From Hibiscus mutabilis (Eukaryota > Streptophyta > Magnoliopsida > Malvales > Malvaceae), in NCBI GenBank assembly GCA_019671005.1, contig CM033744.1, positions 40,736,022-40,800,021 on the forward strand: a stretch of 64,000 bases of DNA, given 5' to 3'. Both the position numbers and the translations under genes were made by a program. The notes beneath the pieces are model-generated. The model made no database searches, was not told the DNA's origin, and saw only the letters and a list, made by a program, of their open reading frames with translations. Every line of letters begins with the position of its first letter. The stretch's first letter is position 1. Positions 10,860 to 22,124 of this stretch are shown here, piece by piece.

Positions 10860-11442
10860 CGCGACTAGAATGGTACTGGTCGATTTGCTCCTGGAATTTC
10901 CATAAGGCATCTACGGGTTCCCAACTCATCTCGCACTCGGGAAGACCCTTCCATTGAACAAGGTACTCATACCTTGGTCGATTCCCTACTTGACGAACGG
11001 CTATCTCTGAATGGATCGCTTTTACCTCTTTCTCGTATGAGACATTTACTCCGACTGGTGCTCAGTGTGATTTGCCCCGATCTGGATCATCCTCATCGTG
11101 ATAATATGCCTTCAACAAACTCACATGAAACACCAGATGAGCTCAGATTGTCGGCGGTAACTCTAGTCGATAGGCCATGGTGCCTACCAGCTTCACAACT
11201 TTGAACGACCCCTCATATCGTCACACAAGCCCCTTGTGATTTGGGTTGCGCAAGATCAAAGTCAGTTTGGTAAGGACTAGATCACCAACCTCAAAGTACA
11301 CATCACGACGCTTTCGATCTGCCCACTTCTTGGTCCGCTTTCCCGCCTTGCGCAAGCATGCACGACCTAAGTCATAAAGCTCATGCCACTCCTTAGCAAA
11401 ATGATAGGCTGCTGGACTCGGCCCCCGATACCCGATCACCAT
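10860..11442 (-). pseudogene. Tekay integrase C-terminus and chromodomain (broken)
   Basis: Frame 11442-11221 holds the integrase C-terminal region (YDLGRACLRKAGKRTKKWAD, FEVGDLVLTK). Further downstream on the minus strand the chromodomain core reads EYLVQWKGLP then MSWEPVDALWKF. Chromodomains of this clade are thought to target insertion to particular chromatin marks. Frames are not continuous between the pieces. Confidence 0.8.
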
Positions 11443-11460
11443 CGCGTTCGGTGTAAGCGG

Positions 11461-12110
11461 TTATTGCCCGGTTACAATCTCGAACGGACTCTGGTTTGTC
11501 GCATCGCTCCGCTGCAAGTTGTAAGAGAATTGGGCCATATCTAACAGCTTCGGCCAGTCACGCTGATTAGCACTCACATAGTGCCTCAAGTAGATCTCAA
11601 CGAGTGCATTCACTCTCTCAGTTTGCCCATCGGTCTGTGGGTGGACACTCATCGAGAAGTTCAAGTTTGAGCCCAACAACTTGAACAACTCTATCCAGAA
11701 CCTCCCCGTGAACCTCGTGTCCTGATCACTAATAAACGATTGTGGAACACCCCAGTACTTCACCACGTGCTTGAGAAAAAGTCTAGCTGCCTCCTCGGCT
11801 GGACACACCTTAGGTGTTGGGATAAATGTCGCATACTTGGAAAATCTGTCTACGACCACCATAATACTAGACTTTTCGTCAACAACTGGCAAACCGATTA
11901 TAAAATCCATGGAAACACTTACCCATGGTTTTTCCGAAATTGGCAAAGGCTGCAACAACCCCGTTGGACTCTTCTGCTCGATCTTGTCTTGCTAGCACAC
12001 AAGGCAAGTCTTCACATAGGCTTCGACATCACTGCCCATGTGCGGCCAATAATAGTGTTCCGCCATCAAGGCCAATGTCTGGTGCATCCTCGGATGTCCC
12101 GCCTACTTGG
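11461..12110 (-). pseudogene. Tekay integrase catalytic core (broken)
   Basis: The three catalytic acidic positions of the DDE core can be seen in context: MDFIIGLP (first Asp), FISDQDTRFTG (second Asp) and the QTDGQTERVN segment (Glu). Upstream, near 12000-12100, the zinc-binding HxxxH-CxxC region is readable in another frame (ending CLVCQQDK). A stop at the right edge of 11461-11958 separates it from the zinc region. Confidence 0.88.
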
Positions 12111-13886
12111 AATCATGGCATTCCTTCATGAGCTCCTTTAGGATTCCATCAAATCGAAGCATAAAGAGGCGACATCCACGAACAAACAACAAGCCTCCCT
12201 CTAGCCAAAACCTCCGGGTTTTGCCCTCCTTGGCAAGTTTGATCAATGAATTGGCTGTTGGGTCATGTGTTAATCCCTCTTTGATGAGCTCCAGCATCGG
12301 TCCCTCTGGCAAACTCGCAAACTCCATGGTATACCTTCGGCTTAGGGCATCGGCCACGAAATTACCTTCCATGGTTTGTGCTCCAAAGTAACATCGAACT
12401 CGGCAAGAAACTTCTGCCAACGAGCTTGCTTCGAGGACAACTTCTTCTGAGTCAAAAAGTAACTATTGACGACATTGTCTGTGTACACCACGAAATTGGA
12501 CCCAAGCACATAATGTCTCTATGTGCGTAGACAATGCACCACCGCCTTCATCTCATTCTCATGGACTGTGTATCTCCACTCGGTCTCATTGAGCTTTCGG
12601 CTTTCATATGCAACCGGATGTCTCTCTTGCATTAGGACCCCACCAATGGCAATGTCGGATGCATCAGTGTGAACTTCGAAAGGTTTGGTGTAATCTGACA
12701 ACACCAAGACAGACTCACTCACCATGGCGAGCTTGATCTCATCAAAGGCTTTCTGGCACTCCGATCCCCAATCCCACACCTTGTCCTTCTTCAGCAAGTC
12801 GATCAATAGTGCGGCAATTTTGTAGTAACTTTTGACAAACCTCCGATAGTAATTTGCCAACCCCAGGAAAGATCTCAGCCCGATTACCTTAGTTGGTGCC
12901 TCACATTCTTCAATGGCTCGAACCTTCTCTTTGTCCATTCGGATCATACCTCCTCCAATAATGTGGCCAAGGAAAGGAACCTCTTGCTGGGCAAATGAGC
13001 ACTTCTTCTTCTTGACATACTCCCACAAGTGTCCGACATGCTCTTCTAATGTCTTGCTGTAGATGACGATATCATTGAGGTAGACTACAACAAACTTATC
13101 CATGAACGGTTGTAGCACCTTGTTCATCAGGGTACAGAAAGTAGCTAGAGCATTCGTGAGGCCAAAAGGCATCACAAGATACTCGAAAAAACTATACCTC
13201 ATCACGCAAGCTGTCCTTGGCTCATCACCCCCGTCTATTCTGACTTGGTAGTAGCCCAATCGCAAGTCCAACTTGGTGAACCACCTTGCACCACCAAGTT
13301 GGTCAATCAAGTTCGCAATGAGAGGAATCAGATACTTGTTCTTCACTGTGGGCTTATTCAAAGCCCTGTAGTCGATGCACATTCGTAGGGACCCATCGTG
13401 CTTCTTCTGGAACAGCACCGGCGCACCGTAGGGTACCTTGAATGGGCGGATGTAACCGGTATCTAGGAGATCGTTCAACTGTCTGTGCATCTCCTCTAAC
13501 TCAAGCAGGGCTAGCCGGTAAGAGGCTCGAGCGGGGGGCTCCGCATCTGGCACAAGCTCAATCTTGTAATCAACATCCCTATTTGGAGGCAACTTCTTTG
13601 GAAACTCAGCATGCATCATATCTTCAAATTCTACCAAGACTCGTCCCACCTCATCAGGGACTCCATCAGTTGCGACAGGCTCATCGCACACCAAGCCTGC
13701 CAGGAATGTCGGCTCCTCCTTGCGCACCGCCTTTGAAAACTGGATTGCAGATAGAACTTTTGCACCTACTCCTGACCCTCGGCTCACTGGAATAATGCAT
13801 TGATGCTTTAGATCTAGAATACACAGACAATCCGCAAAAGGAACCGAGAAAGTGTTGATCCGATGTAGAAAACTTAACCCAAGCAT
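12111..13886 (-). pseudogene. Tekay reverse transcriptase-RNase H
   Basis: The long frame 13886-12519 (455 codons) contains the reverse transcriptase palm (RMCIDYRALNKPTVK, FTKLDLRLGYYQV, VMPFGLTNA). The active site reads VVYLNDIVIYS, with Asn in place of the first catalytic Asp. RNase H begins PFEVHTDASDIAIGGVL and is cut by a stop after HCLRT. The remaining RNase H sequence continues in another frame to about 12300 (VADALSRRY). The D-to-N change and the stop indicate an inactive polymerase. Confidence 0.92.
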
Positions 13887-13952
13887 AAAATCAAAGTCAT
13901 CGAGTGGGATTAACTTGACTGCTTCCTTACCGGTCCAACCTCTAATTTCAAG

Positions 13953-15421
13953 TTAAACTCTCTTTGCGACTCCCGCAATCGGTACTTCCTTGGCATTCAC
14001 TGTCTTGATGGATCCACTATACTTCTCGACAGTAAGGCCAAGTTTCTCGGGAGTGTGCTCGGGCATGAATAGTTTAAAGGCACCGGTGTCAACTAGTGCA
14101 CTCAACTTCTGGCCAGCAATAGTGATGTCGACGAACATCAACCCCTTCTTCTTTCGATCCTTCTTGACCTCCATTGTACTAATGATGGAGCCAAGCTTCA
14201 GAGCCTCGCTAGTCTCGCCATCAGTTGTCTCTTTGACGGCAATGATTCTGCTCTTTCGGGGACAATCCCTGGCAATATGCCCTTCTTTGTGGCAATGGAA
14301 GCACTTGCCATGCTGCTTGTCCCTCGAATCTGTATGTTTCTCATTCGAAGGCTTACTCCCGCCACTCGAATCTTTGTCGGATCGACTTGACTTCTCCTTG
14401 TCTCCACCATGACCTTTGTGCTTCGGTTTTGGTTTGGATGAGTCAAGTTTCTTATGCCCAATCTCAATTATGGACTCGGCAGCAGTCAAGGCAGCAGAGA
14501 GTTTGGTCACTCTCCGTCGCTGCAACTCCATCTTCGCCCATGGTTGTAACCCATCCATGAAGGTGAAAACCCCATCCTCTTCACTCAAACTCGGGACCTA
14601 CAAACTCAACTCCACGAACTTTCGGACATGGTCCCTTAAAGACTTGGCATCTTCTTGCCTGAGTCGCCTCAGCTATGACTGTGCCTCATCTTCAGCATAC
14701 AGAGGATAGAACTGTTCCTTGAACCCTTCTTGGAACTCCTTCCAAGTATCGATAGCAGCGTTCCCGCGCTTCACATCTTCGCACCTACGTCGCCACCACG
14801 TTTGTGCAAGATCAGTTAAGTAAATACTTGCAAAGCTTACCTTCTTAGCATCTTCCACGATGCCCACGGCTTTGAAGTATTGCTCCATTCCCCAAAGGAA
14901 ATTCTTCACTTCCTGGGCGGACCTCGTCCCCTTGAACTTTTATGGTTTGGGGATATCTCCCGAGGTTCTAGGCGCTGCAACAGTCACGTTGTTCACAATC
15001 GCAGCTTTCAACACAAGTAACTCGATCTTGAGTAGCTCCACTTTCTTCTTCAGTTCATCTTTCTCGGACTCGGAACTTTTTGCCTTGAGCTCATCAACCT
15101 CATCCCTTAGAGCAACCACTATGGCCTCTAAGGCATCGCCACGCTTAGCATCTTCACATCCATCCCATTAAGAGCCTCATGAACATCATCCTGAATTCCC
15201 TCCAAAGACTCGAGCTTTTCGAAATCCAACGAACTCAACTTCTCAATGTCCATCGACTCCAACGGTTCCAACGTCGTCTTGGCCTCCACCATGGATTCTT
15301 CAAGCTTGGTAACCCTTTTCTGGATCGATGTGATCATATCCTTCGACGAACCCCTCTTGGATTTGTCAGCTATGGCCTCTGCACCCTTCTTCACTGCAGT
15401 GTTCTCTCTATCACGTACCAT
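13953..15421 (-). pseudogene. Tekay gag and protease (broken)
   Basis: The Met at 15421 begins a charged coiled-coil-like N-terminal frame (to 15128). Frame 14909-14673 holds the capsid-like core (LTDLAQTWWRRRCEDV, WKEFQEGFKEQFYP). Frame 14588-13953 carries the CCHC knuckle CFHCHKEGHIARDCP (about 14270-14320) and the aspartic protease site LVDTGAFKLF (about 14080). The three frames are separated by stops and shifts. Confidence 0.88.
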
Positions 15422-15450
15422 CTCGAATCAGCAACTTCTCAACAAAACCT

Positions 15451-15463
15451 CGCTCTGATACCA
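15451..15463 (-). other. Tekay primer binding site (initiator-Met tRNA)
   Basis: Minus-strand TGGTATCAGAGCG lies two bases inside the 5' LTR. It is the standard complement to the 3' end of initiator methionine tRNA used by chromoviruses, and it fixes the orientation of the element. Confidence 0.92.
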
Positions 15464-15465
15464 CT

Positions 15466-16019
15466 TGAGATGGGGCTAGTCTTCTGGTAGACAACCGCGC
15501 GGCCTTAGCTGCTTTCTCGATTGAAAACTAGGCTAAGTCACATGAAAAACTCCTAAGTAGGAATACTTAGAAACCACAGCAAAACAAAAAAAAGGCGATG
15601 GCAAAGGAACAAGAGAAAGTGAGTGAATACTGAGTTGTATTACTCTGGGTAAAAGCTTACAAACTGAAGTAAGTGATGAATGATTAAATGGCCTGGATTG
15701 AGTCTCCTTTTATAGTGAGAGCTCAGTACAATCAACGGTCAAGATTATAATGGATCAATGGTCCAGATGAGAGTCTATCCTATCTACAACATTTGAATTT
15801 CAAATAAGAGATAAAGTGGAATTATCTTTACAAATAAGCACAAAAATGATAAGTAAGATGCCTTATCGGATTTCACCATGGTAAATACTCTACTTGCTCA
15901 TTTTACCATGGTCAAATGTCAGCTTTCTTGGGCCATTTGGCAAGCCCAAAATGCTGTAGAGATAGGCTTGGGCTGCTATGGTTGCACTTGTCTCGGTCGC
16001 GGGCTTGCGGTTCGTGACA
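15466..16019 (-). repeat. Tekay 5' LTR
   Basis: The 554-bp right copy starts TGAGATGGGGC and ends TTCGTGACA. For the minus-strand element it is the 5' LTR carrying the promoter. It begins 22 bp beyond the MYB stop codon in the direction of MYB transcription, so MYB transcripts run straight into its U3. Confidence 0.93.
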
Positions 16020-16041
16020 ATATACTAGTGTCAAATTACAT

Positions 16042-17721
16042 TCATAACAGGAAAAAATTAGGTTGGTCCCCATGCATCATTTCATAAAAAACCAAATACA
16101 TAGAATATTCATCATCATAAATCTCATATGGTGGTGGAAGATCTTTCTCCGCCACAAATGGCTCACTCCAAAAATCTCCACCGCTTCGATCTTCGTACAT
16201 TCCCAAGGGACACGAAGGGAGACAAACATTCTCCGTACCGCCGCCTCCGACGTTTAAGCTTGGCGTATATACACCGTCGAAAACCGGGCTGGCGGAAGAC
16301 AATTCGACGGTCGACGGTGTCATCGGAGACAAGGCCGAGGTCCCCAATATCATGTTGGAGGAGGACAATTCGACAGTCGATGATGTTGCTGTGGGAGACA
16401 AAGCCGAGCTCTCCAGTATCATGTGGGGAGGGATATCGATATGGATGCTTTCGGCTTCCCCATCAAAACTGTGGGTGGACATGGATTCACTTTGGGATTG
16501 GTCTGTAGATGACGTCGGATTTCGATTTGCACGTGCTTTTAATCGACTGTGCCAGTGATTTTTTATTTCATTGTCTGTTCTTCCTGGTAAACTTGCAGCG
16601 ATCATCGACCATCTGTATTTTTTGCACATTTAAAACACGGGATTCGTTAGTTAAAACACTCTTTTAGTTGTATCAGCAATATGACGATTGCATGCGTCAG
16701 GTTCCTCTAACCTATTCTGTTGGATTTATTTTAGATTTTATTCTATAGTTGAACTAGTTAAAACAGAGTCGGAATTCGAACCAGTTCGACTTCCGATTCG
16801 ATTTTCGACCGAGAAATAAGATGTTAAAACTGGATCTAACCTATTCCCGTATTCTTGGTGTAATTTCAAGATTAATGCATCTTCTTCTTCAGTGAAGCTT
16901 CCATGTTTCACTTCGGGTCGGAGGTAATTCATCCACCTTAATCTGCAACTCTTTCCACACCTTTCAAGACCTGAAGAAAATTTAGCAAATTTACTTGATC
17001 AGATATCAAAACTCCAATACATATAAAACAGCAAAACCTTGAATCAATAAACATTTCATTTGATGATATAGTTCTACATTTCATCCGTACTTTACGAGAA
17101 TTGAAATCTTTAATCCCTTTGCTTTAAAATTTGACAAATTGAGCAAGTATATTGGCAAGCTGTTCATTTTTGTTCATTTGCATTCCCTTAGATTATAGGC
17201 TCTAGACCCATTAAGAGCATACCTTCCTTCCCATTTCCCTCTAAGTAGGATTAGAATTTATCAAAAAAATTAAGGAATTGAAACGGACATTTTAATAATT
17301 TACACCCTAGAGATTGGAAAAAATAGTACTTCAACAATTTTCTTGCAATAAATTAACAAAAATCAATACTTCAAGCTCATGCATTTACCAAAACAAAACT
17401 CATTGCTCAGATTTTGTAAAATACAAAGATCAAATTTTGACAAATTAAAGCAGATGGATTATCTCCTCGGTTTTCAAAACCCATTAATTTTCTCCATAAA
17501 ATCATGAGTCTACATTGAGAAAAATCCTCTCCATTTTGAGTATACATATTCAAGAAGAGAATAAACAAGAAATGGAAGCATATATTACCAGCATACTTGG
17601 GTAGTTCACGCCAGTTCCCATGACCAAATCTTTGAATGTAAGAACGTAGCTTATCATCTTCTTCAGCACTCCATGCACCTTTCTTCACTCCATTTTTATC
17701 ATAGAAAGGACTTCTCACCAT
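16042..17721 (-). CDS. R2R3-MYB transcription factor (three exons)
   Basis: Exons 17721-17589, 16970-16841 and 16612-16042 join to 834 nt (277 aa). Both introns have GT-AG ends and lie at the two usual R2R3-MYB positions: after KYAG (phase 1) and inside the Arg of GNRW. R2 (about residues 11-63) has Trp 17, 37 and 57. R3 (about 64-114) has Phe70, Trp89 and Trp108. These are the DNA-binding helix-turn-helix repeats. The bHLH-contact signature is not evident (DALILKL instead of DLxxRL). A GGDFWSEPF motif near the C-terminus resembles the FWSE motif of subgroup 2 (MYB13/14/15), so a role in stress or phenylpropanoid control is an inference. The start at MVRSPF is chosen because the upstream in-frame extension has no ATG. 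The C-terminal domain holds an internal duplication (16295-16424). A Tekay LTR begins 22 bp past the stop. Confidence 0.92.
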
Positions 17722-17836
17722 CTTCCCTTCGCCTCTACCTTTCTGTTTCTCCTTTGATTTCCTCTCGTCCGAGTTCGGGTTCACAGCTACCCGGAGCACT
17801 ACAGATCGTCAAAGCACTAAGCAAACTCGGCTCACA

Positions 17837-17844
17837 TTTATATA
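17837..17844 (-). promoter_or_regulatory. Putative TATA box of the MYB gene
   Basis: Minus-strand TATATAAA lies about 116 bp upstream of the MYB start codon, a plausible core promoter position. Confidence 0.6.
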
Positions 17845-18757
17845 TCCACGACCCTGGTTTGAAAATTTCACCGTGTTTAGACTAGCAACAGATGTGCTTA
17901 CAGCCCCATATTTATATTACTCCAGTAAAGAACTGGGGCCCTTCCTAGAGAAACCGACAAGCTTTTAAGGGTATAACTTTTGAAAATTTTCGAAAAACGT
18001 CGGATTGAGTGGTAAGAAATTTGCGTGTTAAGGCTATGTGAAATGGAATAAGAAAAAAAAATGTCAAGATGGTTAAAGTGATGGATCACCGTTGATCTTC
18101 CTTGCACTCTCTTATCCACCCACGTGGAGTTGAAATTCTATGAAGCATCAAAGTCCCTAGATAAGAAAAAGATAACGAAAGAGTAGGTCTAATTGCCATA
18201 TCTCCTCGTGTATCACGACTCGTTTTGTTTGTTTCTTCTACTTTCTTTCTTTAATTTTATTTTAATTAAGTCCGCATGCAGATGCAGGTAGCTTCGTGTG
18301 TGTATGCCAATGCCCCATACCAGTCTATGTAATACAGTAATAGAATCTTGTATCTGCATATATTCACCAACTTTTCTTTCTTTAAATCAATATATCCCTC
18401 ACTATAAATAAATAGAGTTATTTATATTAAAATTTAAAGTTTAAAATTTATTATTTTTCGTAAAATCAACAAACTCTGATAAAAAAACTTGTCATACCTA
18501 TAAATAAATAAATAAATATCACAATTTATCATTTGGTTTAATGAGATAAGACCTGAGCATTTGAATATTAACATTGTGAATGAAGCAAATTGTATTTAGA
18601 GAGTTACTATTATAATAGACCTCTACATAGATGAGTCTAGAACGGGCGACGCAGACCGCTGAACATCAATAATGCTACACACAGTTGAACACATCAATTT
18701 TTTTAATAACTTTTAAATAAATATTATTTTTTAGAGACGTGACATGCAGTTAACCAT
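17845..18757. other. MYB upstream region, otherwise no gene
   Basis: The first about 135 bp are the stretch shared with 4886-5010. Beyond it lies AT-rich DNA with no supported gene or clear repeat. A few short runs such as AATAAATAAATAAATA (about 18500) are present. Confidence 0.5.
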
Positions 18758-18758
18758 G

Positions 18759-19990
18759 TTTCAAGAATTTCCAAATATTATCAATTGATTACTTCCAAAC
18801 AAAAATATTAGCAATTGAAAGTATTGAAGAAAATTTATGATACGCCAAGAGCACATCCTTCAGTCATTTGCTTTCCTTGAACAAAAACTACAACCTTTGT
18901 CAATTTAAACGGTCTAAAATCTGAAATTTTTTTGTTTCAACCTAACCAAAAATAGCAACATGAAAATCTTTCTATGAAAAACAAGAAAAATTGAACGCAG
19001 TAGTATCTTTAGCGTATTAGAAAGATTTTCATGTTGCTACTTTTGTTTAGAATGAAACAATTTTTTTTCAGATTTTAGACTGTGTAAATTGAGGAAGGTT
19101 GTAATTGTTTTTGGCTTAAATGAAAAATAAGTGCCCAAAGTGTATTATTTTTGAACTTTAGGTGCCTAAAGTTTTTTTTTTGTAAAAATAGGTGCCTAAA
19201 GTTTCAAAAAATTATAATTTTAGGTGCCCTGCTGTTAAAAAAATTGTTATCCATTTAAAACGCTACACGTGGCATGAATATTGATTTTTTAATTATTTTA
19301 AAATAAAACTTTAATTTTTAATTTTTTATTAAAAATCCCAAAATTTACAAAAAATATTCAAATCAGCCCCTAAATTCTTAAAAATCCTTAAATCCTAAAT
19401 CCCCAAATTATCACTACTGCCGCCGCCGGACCTAGCCTGCTATTTCCCCCAACTCGCCATCGTCGAAAATCAGTGAACGGTGTGCCAATTGAACGGTTAT
19501 TTCACGTTCAACGTTCAATGTTCGGTTGGCACACCGTTCTCCAATTTTCGGCGACGGCGAGTGAGGGGAAATGGTTGGTTGGGTTCGACAACCGAAAAGG
19601 TAAGGCCGTCGACGGCGGGGGTTTAGGATTTAGAGATTTGGGAACTATTTTAGAAAGTTTCAAAATTCTAAGTTTTTTTTGTAAAATTTTAAATTATTAA
19701 AAAATATTTTAAAGAAATTAAAAATGACACATGTCAATTTGTATTGGTTAAAAGTTTTTTTAACTTTTTTTAACAGTCGGACACCTAAAATTATAATTTT
19801 TGAAATTTTAGGCACCTATTTTTACAAAAGAATACTTTAGGCACCTAAAATTAAAAATTTGTATATTTTGGGCACTTATTTTTAATTTAAGCCTTTTTTT
19901 CAAGGAAAGTAAATGAATGATGGATGTGTTCTTGGCATATCAGAAATTTTCTCCAATGCTTTCGATTAATAATATTTGGAAATTCAAGAG
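18759..19990. mobile_element. Foldback element interrupted by a second foldback
   Basis: The left arm, from TCAAGAATTTCCAAATATT at about 18761, is complementary to the right end, AATATTTGGAAATTC at about 19970. Complementarity continues inward through the segments around GCACATCCTTCAGTCATTTG (left) and CAAATGAATGATGGATGTG (right) and through 18880-18990 against 19020-19110. The right arm is split at 19113-19893 by another element. It is non-coding. The target duplication is not resolved. Confidence 0.75.
19113..19893. mobile_element. Palindromic foldback (MULE-like) nested in the previous element
   Basis: The left end GGCTTAAATGAAAAATAAGTG pairs with the right end, which read inward is GGCTTAAATTAAAAATAAGTG. 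The complementarity extends almost to the centre near 19505, including a GC-rich inner pair (TGGCACACCGTTC against GAACGGTGTGCCA). No transposase or clear captured gene is seen. A single arm of the same family is at 7249-7333, and a related short element is at 24213-24474. Confidence 0.75.
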
Positions 19991-19994
19991 TAAA

Positions 19995-20600
19995 CTACAA
20001 CGAAAGTCACTCAATTATGGGTAAGGTTGTATTTTGGTCATCCAATTATTAAAAGTTACTTTTGATCACTCAATTATGGTAAGGTTACACTTGGGTCACT
20101 CAATTATTAAAGATTACATGTGGTGTCAAAGGAGCATCATACCAAGCAAAGAATCAGCAATGACTCTCCCTCCCATAATTTTTACAACTAAAAAACCTCC
20201 TACCAGGATTGTCATCAGTCGAAGAAGTTACAATCTTTTATTTGAGGCCACAACGGCAAATAGGTATGCCTGGTTCCATTTTTTTGTATTCTCTTCTTTA
20301 GTTTAAGCTTTCTGCAGAAATGAGTAAGAAATGAGGAACAAATTGAGTTAGGTTTTTTAATTCAAGTAAAGGGGATTATATAGACAAGGGTCTCTTGTCT
20401 ATTACAAGTGGATTACACACGTGAATTTTTTTAAGTTTTTAAAGGGCCATGTTCGCTACCCGTTAGTTAAGTAACAGAGACTAACGGTCCAGTGACCAAA
20501 ACAGAAATGTTTGGAAATGTAAGTAATCATAATACTCTTTTTTAAATTTCGATGACCAAAATAGAATAAAACCTAAACAAAAGAGACCACGGGTGAAGAT
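19995..20600. repeat. Dispersed repeat with GTCACTCAATTAT units
   Basis: Near-identical phrases of the type GTCACTCAATTATGGTAAGG recur at about 20006, 20038, 20067 and 20095. Matching reverse phrases (GTGACCAAAACAGAAATG) lie near 20490-20580. It looks like a degenerate foldback repeat of a type common in plant genomes. No gene is supported. Confidence 0.4.
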
Positions 20601-20639
20601 TATCCTTTAAATATTCATATGAAGATATTTTATGAAATT

Positions 20640-20965
20640 TTAAAAGAGAAAATTTTGATACACAAATTATGTAAATTGTATACAGTTAAATTTAAGGTTT
20701 ATGTAATTTGTTTAGTGTTTAATGATCATGGGCTTAGATTATAATGTGTAGAATTTAAGGTTTATGCGTTGTGTAAATTTTTTAAGAATACAAATCATTT
20801 AACATAGTTTATAAAAAAATATTATATTTTGATACACAATATGTGTACAAAATTTATACAAACTATAATCTTAAATTCTACCCCTTACACCCTACACTCT
20901 TAAACCTTAAATTAACTACATAAACCCTAAATATAATAAACTTGTGTAAACTTTTTTTGAATAAG
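20640..20965. repeat. Degenerate MITEs with telomere-like cores
   Basis: Two half-elements share TTTTGATACACAA (about 20653 and 20827). The second contains degenerate AAACCCT words (about 20875-20945). They resemble the elements at 116-345 and 2690-2900. Non-coding. Confidence 0.4.
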
Positions 20966-22015
20966 ATAAATATACTAAATTATGTTCAAAGTGAAAGGAT
21001 TATAAAAGAATCACACCGCAGACATTAAAAATTCAATGTGAAAAAATAAATACAATAAAATCCAAAGGGTGTGAAAGACGTACAAAAATAAGCTCATCAC
21101 TTTCAGAAGAATTTGAACAATCTTTTGAATTAAATCCAACAACCAACTACTTTAATCAGAGTGCTCTATGAATAAAGCAAATTCTTCCACTGTTTATTCT
21201 AGGCATTTCGTAAAAATTACAAAAGGGTCCTTCGCTTATAAAAACGCTCGTTGATATTTATCACCCGAATACTAAATTGTCAAAAGACAGACAACTATCA
21301 ACAAGATAGGCTACAACTGCTATAAAAGCAGACGAAGAAACAACCATAAAGCATATGTGATATGAATATATCAAAGCAAAATAAAAACAATAAAAAACTT
21401 AAAAATAAAATACTCATCAACAAAGATAAATTTTATTTATATATAAAATCAACAAAACGGTCGAAAAAACAGCTGCCGATGTTGAGAATATACAACGAAG
21501 AAGAAAAACTTTGAAAATCTGTAGGAGAAACTCCTTGTAATTACCACCGAGCAAATGGGGAAAATGGAAGAGAGAGAATTAACTTAAAATAATTCTTTTA
21601 ACTTGTATAAACTTTTTTGAATAATTCCTATATAAGGGAAGGGGGAGAGAATTTATTCTTAATTGGTCTAGAATCCACAACTTAGAAGAAGAGAAAAGTA
21701 TTAATTGAGAGCTTTTAACCAAAGTGTAAACTCTTTTTTGATTAGATAGAGAGATTACATTATCATATCGAGATTTGAACCCATACAAGATAAGATAATA
21801 TGAATATCCTTAACTGCTAGGCCAATGAGTGATCTCAACTACTAGTGTAAACTTTAATTTACATAATTTGTGTTTCAAATTATTTTCATATAAAAATATA
21901 AACACGGGGGCAAAACAATAAAAGGAGGATAAAAAGTTATAATTCGACGTCTCGCTTTGTTCCTTATTCATATACTAAAATACCATTGCTTAGTTGCTTT
22001 TAATATTAAATACTC
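20966..22015. other. Intergenic, AT-rich, with one SINE remnant
   Basis: No gene is supported. A degenerate SINE-like piece is annotated separately at 21605-21735. The rest is unassigned AT-rich sequence. Confidence 0.5.
21605..21735 (-). mobile_element. tRNA-related SINE remnant
   Basis: It shares the layout TGAATAATT..TATATAAGG.., GGTCTAGAATCCACAACTTA and GAGAGCTTTTAACC with the copies at 39404-39535 and 32173-32575. On the minus strand the first block gives a degenerate B box (GTGGATTCTAGACC) and the second a weak A-box region. Not transcribed as a gene as far as can be seen. Confidence 0.45.
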
Positions 22016-22124
22016 CATATTACAACACATAAATAGTCCCCAAACTTTTAGAACAGTTACATTTTAGTTATTAAAATTTTAAAACTTGCGATATAGTCAT
22101 TAAACTTTTAGTTCACTTAAGGTC

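Larger units (their letters stand above)
10271..16019 (-). mobile_element. Tekay-clade Ty3/Gypsy chromovirus, complete but inactive
   Basis: A 5.75 kb element with two LTRs starting TG and ending CA, a primer site matching initiator-Met tRNA, a polypurine tract, and on the minus strand gag, protease, reverse transcriptase-RNase H, integrase and chromodomain in Gypsy order. The chromodomain (EYLVQWKGLPECEMSWEP, about 10878-10965) supports the chromovirus Tekay clade. Many stops break the coding frames and the reverse transcriptase active site is YLND rather than YLDD. By eye the LTRs differ at about 30 of 554 positions (about 5-6%), so the insertion is not recent. No matching 5-bp target duplication is visible (CGTAT left, ATATA right). 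Confidence 0.95.

Noticed and set aside
17722..17799. N-terminal extension of the MYB protein
   Set aside because: The upstream in-frame stretch begins with GTG and has no ATG. The family starts at the MVRSP-type methionine.
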